Source of the DNA: an uncultured Lachnospiraceae bacterium
Lineage (GTDB): Bacteria > Bacillota > Clostridia > Lachnospirales > Lachnospiraceae
DNA length: 50,881 nt
NCBI GenBank assembly: GCA_947175175.1
Contig: CAMWLV010000007.1
Coordinates: 1-50,881 of the forward strand
Reading direction: 5' to 3'
A model generated the notes under the pieces. That model was not told the DNA's origin. It ran no database searches and saw only the letters and a list, made by a program, of their open reading frames with translations. Shown here one piece after another: positions 42,876-49,877 of the stretch (the stretch's first letter is position 1; each line of letters opens with the position of its first letter). Position numbers and translations under genes: made by a program.

Positions 42876-43799
42876 ATGAGTCAGACAATAAAAAGTAAAG
42901 ATTTTTTGGAAGCATATGACATTAACCAGTACGACCGCCCGTCCATTGCGGCAGATATTGCGGTGTTCTCCATTGGAAGGAAGATGACAGAGAATTCAGA
43001 TTACCGCAAGCTTCCCACCAAAACACTCCGGCTGCTGCTGATCAAGCGTGCCGAACAGCCATTTCAAGGGGAGTGGGCGCTTCCGGGCGGCTTTATGAAG
43101 AAAGGGGAAACCATACAGGAGACCGCCAGGCGCGAGTTGAAGGAGGAGACTGGTACGGACAAGGCATATCTTGAACTGTGCAATGTCTTTAGTGACAGTG
43201 GGCGTGATCCCAGAGGATGGATCATCTCACAATCCTTTATCGCAGTGCTGAATGAGGACGATCTTGCAAACGGACATCTCGAGGCAAGCGGTGATGCCGG
43301 CGAGGCAGGATGGTTTGATATCACAGTGCAGAAAATTGCAGACAAAAAGCAGGAGCAGGATAATGTTGTCACCTGCGACAATGACTATGAGCTGCTGTTG
43401 CAGGGCAGTGGGATATCAGACGAAAATGCGGCTGTCAAGCTTCGGGCAGTGATCAGGGAACACATCGAATATCGTGATTATCATGAGATTGTTACATATG
43501 ATATCACGGATTCACAGGGGATTGCATTTGACCATGCCAAGATTATCACCAGTGTCTTTAACCGGCTTCGGCGAATGCTTGCGAGCGATATACGAATTGC
43601 CTTTGACTTTATGCCAGAGTATTTTACCTTGACAGATCTGCAGGAGGCGGTGGAGCTGATATCAGGTCAGGAACTGATCAAACCCAATTTCCGCCGAAAG
43701 ATCGCAGAGTATGTGATCGAGACAGACATCGTGGCACAAAATGGAGGACACAGACCGCCAAAGGCGTTCGTCAGAAACCTTGAACGGTTTTATCAGTGA
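42876..43799 (+). CDS. Nudix domain plus winged-helix regulator, NrtR-like
   Basis: 307 residues. N-terminal Nudix domain with an intact Nudix box GGFMKKGETIQETARRELKEETGT, and a C-terminal ~110-residue winged helix (SVFNRLRRMLASDIRIAFDFMPEYFTLTDLQEAVELISGQ ... NFRRKIAEYVIETDIV). This is the architecture of NrtR, the repressor of NAD genes that responds to ADP-ribose. The intact box means hydrolysis may also occur. Last gene of the salvage arm; the likely candidate for binding the repeated promoter modules at 29919 and 35877 (inference). Start follows AAAGGAG. Confidence 0.85.
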   Translation: MSQTIKSKDFLEAYDINQYDRPSIAADIAVFSIGRKMTENSDYRKLPTKTLRLLLIKRAEQPFQGEWALPGGFMKKGETIQETARRELKEETGTDKAYLELCNVFSDSGRDPRGWIISQSFIAVLNEDDLANGHLEASGDAGEAGWFDITVQKIADKKQEQDNVVTCDNDYELLLQGSGISDENAAVKLRAVIREHIEYRDYHEIVTYDITDSQGIAFDHAKIITSVFNRLRRMLASDIRIAFDFMPEYFTLTDLQEAVELISGQELIKPNFRRKIAEYVIETDIVAQNGGHRPPKAFVRNLERFYQ

Positions 43800-43961
43800 G
43801 TAAGTTGTCAATCCCCCGATATGCGTTTTCCACAGCTGTCCAGCGTTTTCTATGTAATTTGTGAATTGTCAAAAAAGAAACAACATTTGTTTATTAAAAC
43901 TGTGAAGCAACGTGATTAAACGCATAAACATAATATGTTGCTTAATATAAACAACAGTGCA

Positions 43962-44008
43962 TTGACTCCAATAATAGTATGTGATACTCTATAAGAGATG
44001 AGTATCAC
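43962..44008 (+). promoter_or_regulatory. Promoter with 9-bp palindromic operator
   Basis: TTGACT (43962-43967), 17-bp spacer, TACTCT (43985-43990). GTGATACTC (43981-43989) and GAGTATCAC (44000-44008) are perfect inverted repeats with 10 bp between them, covering the -10 and expected +1. Likely repressor site for the small membrane protein genes. Confidence 0.55.
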
Positions 44009-44063
44009 GTTTAAGCATTTGTTCATAAACAGCAATAGGGAAACTATTAGAAGAGGCAAAAGC

Positions 44064-44414
44064 ATGAAAGAAAAGACAAAAAACAGATTGATCATTTTTG
44101 TGGGGGGTATTCCACTGATTGTTATTGCGATATGCATTGGTATTGAGTGTTATGACGCATATATTGTCAAGACAAAAGAACTGGTGCTCGATCCGTGCAT
44201 TGTAAGGGGAGTCAGCTATGACGGCAAAAAGACGCTGCTGGTCGTCGAACTGCCAGACCATAGTTTTTCCATTGTTGACGCTTCCATTTATAGGGGGAGA
44301 CTCATCACCCTCCGTCCCGTAGTCAGAATCGGGGATTCGATCCGGTGCAGATGGAAATATGGTGACACAGGTAAATTGGGATATAGCAGTAAACAAAAAG
44401 GTGACATGCACTGA
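44064..44414 (+). CDS. Small membrane-anchored protein A
   Basis: 116 residues: short basic N-terminus, one membrane helix (RLIIFVGGIPLIVIAICIGI) and an extracytoplasmic part with the pattern CIVRGVSYDGKKTLLVVELPDHS ... IGDSIRC. It aligns with the C-terminal part of the next gene (CVVKS ... ILFVVELPGPEHS ... IGDAVTC), so the two are tandem paralogues. No known family recognised. ATG 44064 is chosen (weak AGAGG), since upstream residues lie over the promoter. Confidence 0.6.
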   Translation: MKEKTKNRLIIFVGGIPLIVIAICIGIECYDAYIVKTKELVLDPCIVRGVSYDGKKTLLVVELPDHSFSIVDASIYRGRLITLRPVVRIGDSIRCRWKYGDTGKLGYSSKQKGDMH

Positions 44415-44433
44415 TGATCAGGAGGGATGTTGT

Positions 44434-44790
44434 GTGAATGGGAAGAACAAAAAAGGCTTAAAAAAAGCAATCGGGCTGTTTTTTGGGCTGTTAGTGCTCG
44501 TGCTCCCTATTATAGGCCCTATTGGCATTAGGTACTGCGCTGATGTATATTCCAAGAAACGCTCAGTGATCGTCGACGACTGTGTTGTAAAGTCAATCGT
44601 TGAGGCGCCAAAGGAAATCCTCTTTGTAGTGGAACTTCCCGGACCGGAGCATTCTCTTTTGCCAGAAATGCGTGTCGTACATGCATATGGAAAGCGGGAA
44701 AAGGATCAGCAGGAGGTTGAAATTGGTGATGCCGTCACATGCGCATTTCCAGAGAGAAATACCAGCCGAAAAGGATATGTTGTGTGGTAA
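44434..44790 (+). CDS. Small membrane-anchored protein B, paralogue of A
   Basis: About 118 residues beginning at GTG 44434, 8 nt after AGGAGG; the upstream ATG at 44359 would overlap protein A and lacks a site. One membrane helix (AIGLFFGLLVLVLPIIGPIGI) followed by an extracytoplasmic domain sharing C-[IV]-V-x-S/G, LFVVELP and IGDAVTC with protein A. Function unknown; tandem duplication followed by divergence. Confidence 0.6.
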   Translation: MNGKNKKGLKKAIGLFFGLLVLVLPIIGPIGIRYCADVYSKKRSVIVDDCVVKSIVEAPKEILFVVELPGPEHSLLPEMRVVHAYGKREKDQQEVEIGDAVTCAFPERNTSRKGYVVW

Positions 44791-44797
44791 TGGTTGT

Positions 44798-45340
44798 TTA
44801 GGTAAATTCCTCAATATGTTCAGAGTATTCTCTACTGGCGTTTTCATTGTTTGCTGCTTGAAAAATCTCTATTCTTTCATCGCCGTCCAAATATTCCCTA
44901 ATATTAAAAGATAATAGTACGTTTGGATGGCCTTTGTCAATAATCTGCCGAAAACGGATTAGTGCATTTTTGCAATGTTCTATTATTTCATCACAATGCT
45001 GATTAAATAACTCTGTATACTCACAGGTTTCCGGATTTGTAAAAATGCTGTCATTATCATCTATGTATTTACTCATATCTGCTGAGACAGCTTCAAAAGT
45101 ATCGCATTCAAATAAATCCCATTCTTCTTCACAATATTTATAGTACCAATAATCTTCCGAATCTTCTTCGGCTTGTTCCTCTAAATTTGTGATCGTATTT
45201 GCAATCACGGCAACCGAATCCATCGCTCTCGCACAATCTAAAGAAAAAATGTAAAGGTCATCATTTTCCTCTATCCAGCGATTAAAAACAGATGTCATTT
45301 GTTGAACAACATCATTTTCAAATTTTACATAATTAAACAT
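44798..45340 (-). CDS. Acidic cytosolic protein, DUF4303-like
   Basis: 180 residues, strongly acidic and rich in Glu, Asp, Tyr and Trp (EEQAEEDSEDYWYYKYCEEEWDLFE), without signal or membrane segments. The pattern (short helical N-terminus IEENDDLYIFSLDC, then acidic YKYCEEEWD, and a C-terminal LSFNIREYLDG) resembles DUF4303 proteins, often found with SUKH-type or polymorphic-toxin immunity genes; I am not certain. It converges on protein B with a 7-bp gap. GGAGG precedes the start. No toxin gene is adjacent. Confidence 0.6.
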   Translation of the reverse strand: MFNYVKFENDVVQQMTSVFNRWIEENDDLYIFSLDCARAMDSVAVIANTITNLEEQAEEDSEDYWYYKYCEEEWDLFECDTFEAVSADMSKYIDDNDSIFTNPETCEYTELFNQHCDEIIEHCKNALIRFRQIIDKGHPNVLLSFNIREYLDGDERIEIFQAANNENASREYSEHIEEFT

Positions 45341-45559
45341 ATAGGTTAACCTCCAATTTCGGTTTGTATTTCCAATAGAATATCACAATCGCACTCACAG
45401 TTCTATCAAATTTTCATTAAATTTTTTCCCCTCCGCTTAGTCCTGCTTTGTTGTCTGAAACCTATGATCATGATGAAAGTTTAAAACTTAAAATTTATAA
45501 TGCCATAAAGCGTGATTTGTAAAATAGTTTAGTGGGATAGATTATAAGACTAATCTGCC

Positions 45560-45596
45560 AAAGACTGCTGCCTTTACTTGGGTAGTGGTCTTTTTT
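45560..45596 (+). terminator. Intrinsic terminator without an intact upstream gene
   Basis: AAAGACTGCTGCC / GGTAGTGGTCTTT, 13 bp with three G-U pairs, 8-nt loop, followed by TTTTTT. Confidence 0.78.
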
Positions 45597-45660
45597 GCTA
45601 TACAAACATTGCTTTTTATTGTTCTTCCTTGAAAATATAGATGATTTATTACATTACAAC

Positions 45661-45724
45661 TCAATAAAAATTTATCGAATTTCAATAAAAAATTGTTGCA
45701 TTTCGATTAAAATAGTGCTAGTAT
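45661..45724 (+). promoter_or_regulatory. Promoter of the DUF2975/XRE pair with phased repeats
   Basis: TTGCAT (45696-45701), 17-bp spacer, TAGTAT (45719-45724). Upstream, TCAATAAAAA-like units start at 45661, 45682 and (TCGATTAAAA) 45704, about 21-22 bp apart, i.e. two helical turns. They may be operator half-sites or curved DNA. Confidence 0.6.
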
Positions 45725-45780
45725 AGAGATACAGAATTTTCTGGAAAACATTTCTAAGGAATGAGAAGGATGGAGAGACG

Positions 45781-46242
45781 ATGAAAAAGGAAACTGTAAT
45801 TATTTTTACAAAATATTTGTTGGACATCATGTATTTTGCAGGAATCATTATAACAGTGCTCTTACCCGTTCCGGGGCTGGTGCAGAAGGTGGTGGAGTTT
45901 TTCGAATTTCACGATTTTGAGGGGCGTTATACTGAAATTATCGTAATCTACTTTGTGCTCGGAATACTGGCAGTTCTGATACTCGGAGAACTGCGCAAGA
46001 TGTTCAGAACTGTTTTGAAGGATGATTGTTTTGTGAAAGAAAATGTGGTCAGCCTTCAGAGGATGGGAACCTACAGCTTTGTGATCGCAGTAATCTGCCT
46101 GTTGAGGACGGTTCTCTACATGACGATTGCCATGCTGGTTCTGGTGCTGGTATTTATCATAGCAGGTCTGTTCAGCAAAGTGCTCGCTTTCGTGTTTGAC
46201 AAGGCGGTGGAATATAAGCTGGAAAATGACCTGACAATTTAA
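45781..46242 (+). CDS. DUF2975 membrane protein
   Basis: 153 residues with four membrane helices; LGELRKMFRTVLKDDCFVKENVVSLQRMGTYSFVIAVICLL is typical of DUF2975. These proteins are almost always encoded next to a small XRE regulator, as here. Function unknown; a membrane sensor partner of the regulator is commonly assumed. Start follows AAGGATGGAGAG. Confidence 0.87.
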   Translation: MKKETVIIFTKYLLDIMYFAGIIITVLLPVPGLVQKVVEFFEFHDFEGRYTEIIVIYFVLGILAVLILGELRKMFRTVLKDDCFVKENVVSLQRMGTYSFVIAVICLLRTVLYMTIAMLVLVLVFIIAGLFSKVLAFVFDKAVEYKLENDLTI

Positions 46243-46294
46243 CCATACAAAAATGTATAAATCCCATGGAATTTTAAAGAAAGGCAAAGTAACA

Positions 46295-46516
46295 ATGGCA
46301 ATAATTATAAATCTTGACGTGATGATGGCAAAGAGAAAAGTCGGACTCACAGAACTTGCAAAAGAGGTTGACATCACGCTTGCAAACCTGTCAATCCTTA
46401 AAAACAATAAGGCAAAGGCGGTGAGACTGTCAACACTCGACGCGATCTGCAAGGCACTGCAATGCCAGCCGGGAGATATTCTGGAATATGTGGAGAGCGA
46501 CGAAGAGGAGGAATAA
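46295..46516 (+). CDS. Small XRE-family regulator (YozG-like)
   Basis: 73 residues, nearly all helix-turn-helix: VMMAKRKVGLTELAKEVDITLANLSILKNNKAKAVRLSTLDAICKALQCQPGDILEYV, followed by an acidic tail. Cro/CI-type regulator paired with the DUF2975 protein. ATG 46295 follows AAAGGCAA; the earlier in-frame ATG at 46253 lacks a site and its residues are unlike the family. Its last codons run into the leader of the next gene. Confidence 0.87.
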   Translation: MAIIINLDVMMAKRKVGLTELAKEVDITLANLSILKNNKAKAVRLSTLDAICKALQCQPGDILEYVESDEEEE

Positions 46517-46581
46517 GTTTGAAAGGTCATTTTCAAACTATTGATTAGTATGCGTGCCAGAGCATACAGGGAGGTATAACA
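46515..46581 (+). promoter_or_regulatory. Two-hairpin leader (copy B)
   Basis: AGTTTGAAA (46516-46524) pairs perfectly with TTTCAAACT (46531-46539) around GGTCAT; then ATTGATTAGTATGCGTGCCAG, a GTATGC/GCATAC stem, AGGGAGG and the ATG at 46582. It matches copy C at 47079-47147 nearly throughout and copy A at 18253-18292 in its second half. Confidence 0.65.
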
Positions 46582-46992
46582 ATGAAAAAGCTGACAAAGG
46601 TTTGGTTGTTTATTATAGCAGCGGTCTGCCTGTTAGCAGGAGTGTATCTTTTTTCGTGCCCCAAGATACAGCTTCCGCAAAATCCAAGAGTGTATGAGCA
46701 GAAAAATCATAGGGACGAATATGCTTATTTAGTATATGAAGACAAGATGTTTGTCCCGTACTGCCCATTTGAGGCAAAATATTTAGGGGAGTGCATTGGT
46801 TATTATGATGTTCCTGCGTCTGATTATTCGGATGCGAATAGGGTATATGTATGTGAATTGTACGGTTACTCATCGGATGAGTGGATTGTTGATATCATGG
46901 ATACAAACTGCTCAGAAGGTATGATTTGGAAGGAAATCAATGCAGCTGATATTCCAGAGGGACTGACCTCTGAATATGAGTGGAATCAATAA
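46582..46992 (+). CDS. Membrane-anchored or secreted small protein
   Basis: 136 residues. N-terminal signal-anchor helix (VWLFIIAAVCLLAGVYLFSC) ending at a cysteine, then an extracytoplasmic Tyr/Asp/Glu-rich domain with two further cysteines (CPFEAKYLGEC, VCELYGY). A lipobox reading (VYLFSC) is poor, so membrane anchor is favoured. No family recognised. Translated from leader copy B. Confidence 0.65.
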   Translation: MKKLTKVWLFIIAAVCLLAGVYLFSCPKIQLPQNPRVYEQKNHRDEYAYLVYEDKMFVPYCPFEAKYLGECIGYYDVPASDYSDANRVYVCELYGYSSDEWIVDIMDTNCSEGMIWKEINAADIPEGLTSEYEWNQ

Positions 46993-47006
46993 GGCATAAA
47001 ATGAAT

Positions 47007-47066
47007 AAGGAACTGTTCAGAAATAGACAAGTCAATATGCATAGTTTTCTTGAACAGATTCTAAGA
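47007..47066 (+). repeat. Short TAAGGAACTGT-family inverted-repeat element
   Basis: AAGGAACTGTTCA (47007-47019) and TGAACAGATTCT (47051-47062) are imperfect inverted ends. The interior AGAAATAGACAAGTCAA matches the interior of the 22880 MITE next to its right end. It appears to be a short derivative of the same family, sitting directly before leader copy C. Confidence 0.6.
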
Positions 47067-47078
47067 AAGGAATGAATA

Positions 47079-47147
47079 AGCTTGAAAGAAGGTCACTTTC
47101 AAACTATTGATTGGTATGCGTGTCAAAGCACGCAAGGGGGTATTAAA
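47079..47147 (+). promoter_or_regulatory. Two-hairpin leader (copy C)
   Basis: AGCTTGAAAG (47079-47088) pairs with CTTTCAAACT (47096-47105), one mismatch, around AAGGTCA. Then ATTGATTGGTATGCGTG, loop TCAAAG, CACGCA (47129-47134), AGGGGG and the ATG at 47148. The second stem changes bases relative to copies A and B but keeps pairing. Confidence 0.65.
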
Positions 47148-48704
47148 ATGGATAATAATATGGTCACTGTACCGCAGATTCATAATCTGGCAGTACAGGA
47201 AATGAAGACAAATGAGATGAGGAGAAAGGAAAAACGATTTCAGATGTTTGGAATAGGCAGCTTTCTGTATGCACTGTTCTATACATTTTGTCTGTATCGC
47301 AATGCGTCAGGTATCACCTACCCTTTTTTCGCGGGCGGAACCCTCTTGTTTTTTGGTTACTTTATCAGAAAGTCAGAGAACAGCTCCGCAAGCGGGAAGG
47401 AAGAGAAGACCAAGGCGCATATTAACAAAGTTTTTCTGATGATTTCGATTGTCATAGCAGGGGGATTGAACTGCGCAACAGATTCCAATGTGCTGATATT
47501 TTTTAACAAACTGCTGATGATTGTGCTGTTTGGTGTGCTGCTTCTGCAATGCTGGCATGATTTGACTGGGTGGAGTGTCACGGCGTATGTTAAGGGCGGC
47601 ACGACTATGCTGTTTGGTGGGATTGCCCACGCGGCTGCACCAATTTATGATGTGGCAGCGTGCTGGCAGTTAAGACATTTAGATCGTGAAAACAGTGAGA
47701 AAAATGCCAATCGTAAACGACTAATCAAATCGGTAGGAATCGGACTGTTGATCGTGATTCCGATGGCAATGTTCATCGCGTTACTGCTTGCGAGTGCAGA
47801 TGCAGTATTCTATAATCTGATATATGATATTTTTACTTTTTCCGTCGATATCGATGCGTTTGAGGATATCGTTAAAATAGCTGTTCTGATTATGGTAGTA
47901 TTTGTAATGTCCTATGGAATATTTGCTTATAATGTGGAGCCACAGAATATTAAGACAATAGACAATCTTGCCAGGACAGAGAAGCCCAACTGGGATACCT
48001 ATATTGCAGTGACAGTGAATGGTGTGATGTGTGTCATGTATGTAGTTTTTTCAGGAATACAGATCGTCAGTTTGTTTTTTGGAAAACTGCCGGAGGGTTA
48101 CACATACTCTTCTTATGCCAGACATGGATTTTTCGAACTGGTATTTGTATGCCTTTTCAATATTATTCTGGTGTTATGCACATTGGCATATTTTAAGAGT
48201 TCGCGGTTTCTAAGGACGCTTCTGACGATCATATGTGGGTGCACGTACATTATGATCATATCAAGTGCATACAGAATGATATTGTACATTTCAAGTTATC
48301 AGTTGACTTTCCTGCGTCTGCTTGTATTGTGGGGATTAGTCATGATTGCTGTTGTCATGACCGGTGTTTTGGTATATACTTATAATCAAAAGTTTTCGCT
48401 TTTTCGTTTTGTGCTCATGACACTGACAGTAGGATGGCTTTGTTTTTCGGCAGCCCACCCGGATTATTGGATCGCCTCCTACAATATCATGGTAAGTGAG
48501 AACGAACAGGATTACGACAGGTCTTATCTGACAAGGGGCCTCTCTCTTGATGCTGTTCCGGCGCTTCCGCTGGAAATCATCCAGAACACAACCAGTATTT
48601 ACTATAGGCGGGGGCGACAGTATCAGGAGCGGACAGAGGAGTTTATGGGGGCGAGGAAATTTAATTTTTCAAGGGCATATGCGGTTTATAAAATGGGTAT
48701 TTAG
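47148..48704 (+). CDS. Polytopic membrane protein, DUF4173/DUF4153-like
   Basis: 518 residues with about twelve hydrophobic segments. Features of the DUF4153/DUF4173 group are KRLIKSVGIGLLIVIPMAMFIALLLASADAVF in the middle, the cytosolic TEKPNWDTYIAVTVNGVMC, GYTYSSYARHGFFELVFVCLFN, and the C-terminal HPDYWIASYNI. Function unknown in this family. The ATG at 47148 directly follows the leader hairpin and AAGGGGG; an upstream open frame to 47082 covers the leader and is rejected. Confidence 0.78.
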   Translation: MDNNMVTVPQIHNLAVQEMKTNEMRRKEKRFQMFGIGSFLYALFYTFCLYRNASGITYPFFAGGTLLFFGYFIRKSENSSASGKEEKTKAHINKVFLMISIVIAGGLNCATDSNVLIFFNKLLMIVLFGVLLLQCWHDLTGWSVTAYVKGGTTMLFGGIAHAAAPIYDVAACWQLRHLDRENSEKNANRKRLIKSVGIGLLIVIPMAMFIALLLASADAVFYNLIYDIFTFSVDIDAFEDIVKIAVLIMVVFVMSYGIFAYNVEPQNIKTIDNLARTEKPNWDTYIAVTVNGVMCVMYVVFSGIQIVSLFFGKLPEGYTYSSYARHGFFELVFVCLFNIILVLCTLAYFKSSRFLRTLLTIICGCTYIMIISSAYRMILYISSYQLTFLRLLVLWGLVMIAVVMTGVLVYTYNQKFSLFRFVLMTLTVGWLCFSAAHPDYWIASYNIMVSENEQDYDRSYLTRGLSLDAVPALPLEIIQNTTSIYYRRGRQYQERTEEFMGARKFNFSRAYAVYKMGI

Positions 48705-48716
48705 GGGAACAGAAAG

Positions 48717-49166
48717 ATGCAGAATGTGCAGACTGTTTTAGAGCGAATATGGATGGATATAAAGAGCTTTCGAGTTGCGATTTTGGCACTGATACTATAT
48801 AACGTGCTTGTGAGAGGAGTGTATCATGCCTTCTGTCCGCAGCTGATTCTGACGGGTTTTCCCTGTGCAGGCTGTGGAATGACGCGGGCTGTGTTTTGTA
48901 TCCTGACTGGCAGTTTTGTGAGGGGCATGCAGCTCAATCCCGCGGCGCCGCTGTGGATCCTGTTTCTGTGCTGGTTTTTCGGAAACAGGTATTTAAGAGG
49001 TGTGTGCCCAAAGAGAACAACACTGTGGCTTGCACTCGTGTGTGTTATCACACTTGGAATTTATATATACAGGATGCTGCACTTTTTTCCAGGTGAACCG
49101 CCGATGGTATATTATGGAAATAATATTCTGAGGAGAGTTTTTTTGGGGGAAATAAGGAACTGTTAA
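48717..49166 (+). CDS. DUF2752 membrane protein
   Basis: 149 residues, three membrane helices. The DUF2752 signature CPQLILTGFPCAGCGMTRAVFCILTGSF ... LNPAAPLWI is present with its CxxCG and TRA core. Function unknown. It starts 12 bp after the previous stop. The last codons and stop (RNC) are encoded by a TAAGGAACTGT repeat end (49153-49166), meaning the repeat has replaced the native C-terminus. Confidence 0.82.
   Translation: MQNVQTVLERIWMDIKSFRVAILALILYNVLVRGVYHAFCPQLILTGFPCAGCGMTRAVFCILTGSFVRGMQLNPAAPLWILFLCWFFGNRYLRGVCPKRTTLWLALVCVITLGIYIYRMLHFFPGEPPMVYYGNNILRRVFLGEIRNC
49153..49166 (+). repeat. TAAGGAACTGT repeat end inside a coding 3' end
   Basis: TAAGGAACTGTTAA overlaps the final codons and stop of the DUF2752 gene; no matching inverted end was found downstream. 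Confidence 0.4.
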
Positions 49167-49208
49167 TAAATTTTGTTAAAAAAACATAAAATTTCTTGTC
49201 ATTATTTG

Positions 49209-49238
49209 TTGCACAGAGGTACTGACCTGTGATATGAT
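49209..49238 (+). promoter_or_regulatory. Promoter of the Q/P-rich membrane protein gene
   Basis: TTGCAC (49209-49214), 18-bp spacer, TATGAT (49233-49238), 55 bp upstream of the start at 49293. Confidence 0.55.
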
Positions 49239-49292
49239 TATGTCTATGGTACGTTTAAATAGTTAGCAATGAAATATCGGAGGGAGATATTG

Positions 49293-49742
49293 ATGGACAA
49301 CAACAATTTATTTGACAAAGACAATCAGAATGGCGACCAGGGACAGTTCCAGCAGCAGCCATACCAGCCACAGCAGCCGTATCAACAACAGCCGTACCAA
49401 CAGCCGCAATATCAGCAGCCATACCAGCCACAGCAGCCGTATCAACAACAGCCTTTTCAGCCTCAGTATCAACAGCAGCAGCCCTATCAGATGGGAGATG
49501 GCGAGCTGGAAGAGCCAGTAACCTTTGCGGATTGGATGCTCTCAACACTTATTATGTGCATACCCTGTGTAAATATTATCATGGTATTTGTGTGGGCATT
49601 TGGCTCAAACACAAAGAAGAGTAAGTCGAACTACTTCAAGGCAATGCTGGTCTGGATGCTGATTGGTATTGTGTTATCAATCGTTATGATAGGTGCATTC
49701 GGTGCAATCTTTGCATCGCTTGATCCAAGTTATTATTATTAA
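49293..49742 (+). CDS. Gln/Pro/Tyr-rich repeat membrane protein
   Basis: 149 residues. The N-terminal ~70 residues are a low-complexity PYQQPQQ-type repeat tail; then an acidic linker (DGELEEPVTFADWMLS) and two membrane helices (LIMCIPCVNIIMVFVWAF and AMLVWMLIGIVLSIVMIGAFGAIFA). Such proteins are common in Clostridia and usually lack a known role. DNA repeats with 60-bp period at 49353-49453 make the tail length likely to vary between strains. ATG 49293 follows GGAGGGAG. Confidence 0.78.
   Translation: MDNNNLFDKDNQNGDQGQFQQQPYQPQQPYQQQPYQQPQYQQPYQPQQPYQQQPFQPQYQQQQPYQMGDGELEEPVTFADWMLSTLIMCIPCVNIIMVFVWAFGSNTKKSKSNYFKAMLVWMLIGIVLSIVMIGAFGAIFASLDPSYYY
49353..49453 (+). repeat. 41-bp exact direct repeat, 60-bp period, in coding DNA
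   Basis: The segment from 49353 to 49393 recurs identically at 49413-49453 and encodes QQPYQPQQPYQQQP twice. Typical of slippage-prone low-complexity coding DNA. Confidence 0.85.
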
Positions 49743-49830
49743 AACAGGCTGTGTCAAAATTAGAAGAATCGAGCAGGGAAGACTTTTCCTGTACACCTGT
49801 ACTTTATATCTGTACATTTGTACGTAAGAA

Positions 49831-49861
49831 ACGACAGTGTATCAAAGCACTGTCGTTTTTT
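49831..49861 (+). terminator. Intrinsic terminator
   Basis: ACGACAGTG / CACTGTCGT, 9 bp, 8-nt loop, followed by TTTTTTG. It ends the 49293 transcript and lies before the convergent methyltransferase gene. Confidence 0.9.
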
Positions 49862-49877
49862 GAATGTTATATTTAAT

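Larger units (their letters stand above)
45341..45780. other. Intergenic region: gene remnant, orphan terminator, promoter
   Basis: 45421-45522 (plus) reads as a C-terminal fragment, ETYDHDESLKLKIYNAIKRDL, then a stop. A terminator at 45560-45596 follows although no intact plus-strand gene precedes it, supporting loss of a gene. From 45661, AT-rich direct repeats and the promoter of the DUF2975 gene follow. Confidence 0.45.

Noticed and set aside
44798-45340. Antitoxin or immunity protein of a toxin system
   Set aside because: The acidic composition is suggestive, but no toxin or secretion-linked gene is adjacent, so only a DUF4303-like label is given.
49353-49453. CRISPR-like repeat array
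   Set aside because: Only two units, in frame in a Gln/Pro/Tyr-rich coding region, without unrelated spacers or cas genes.
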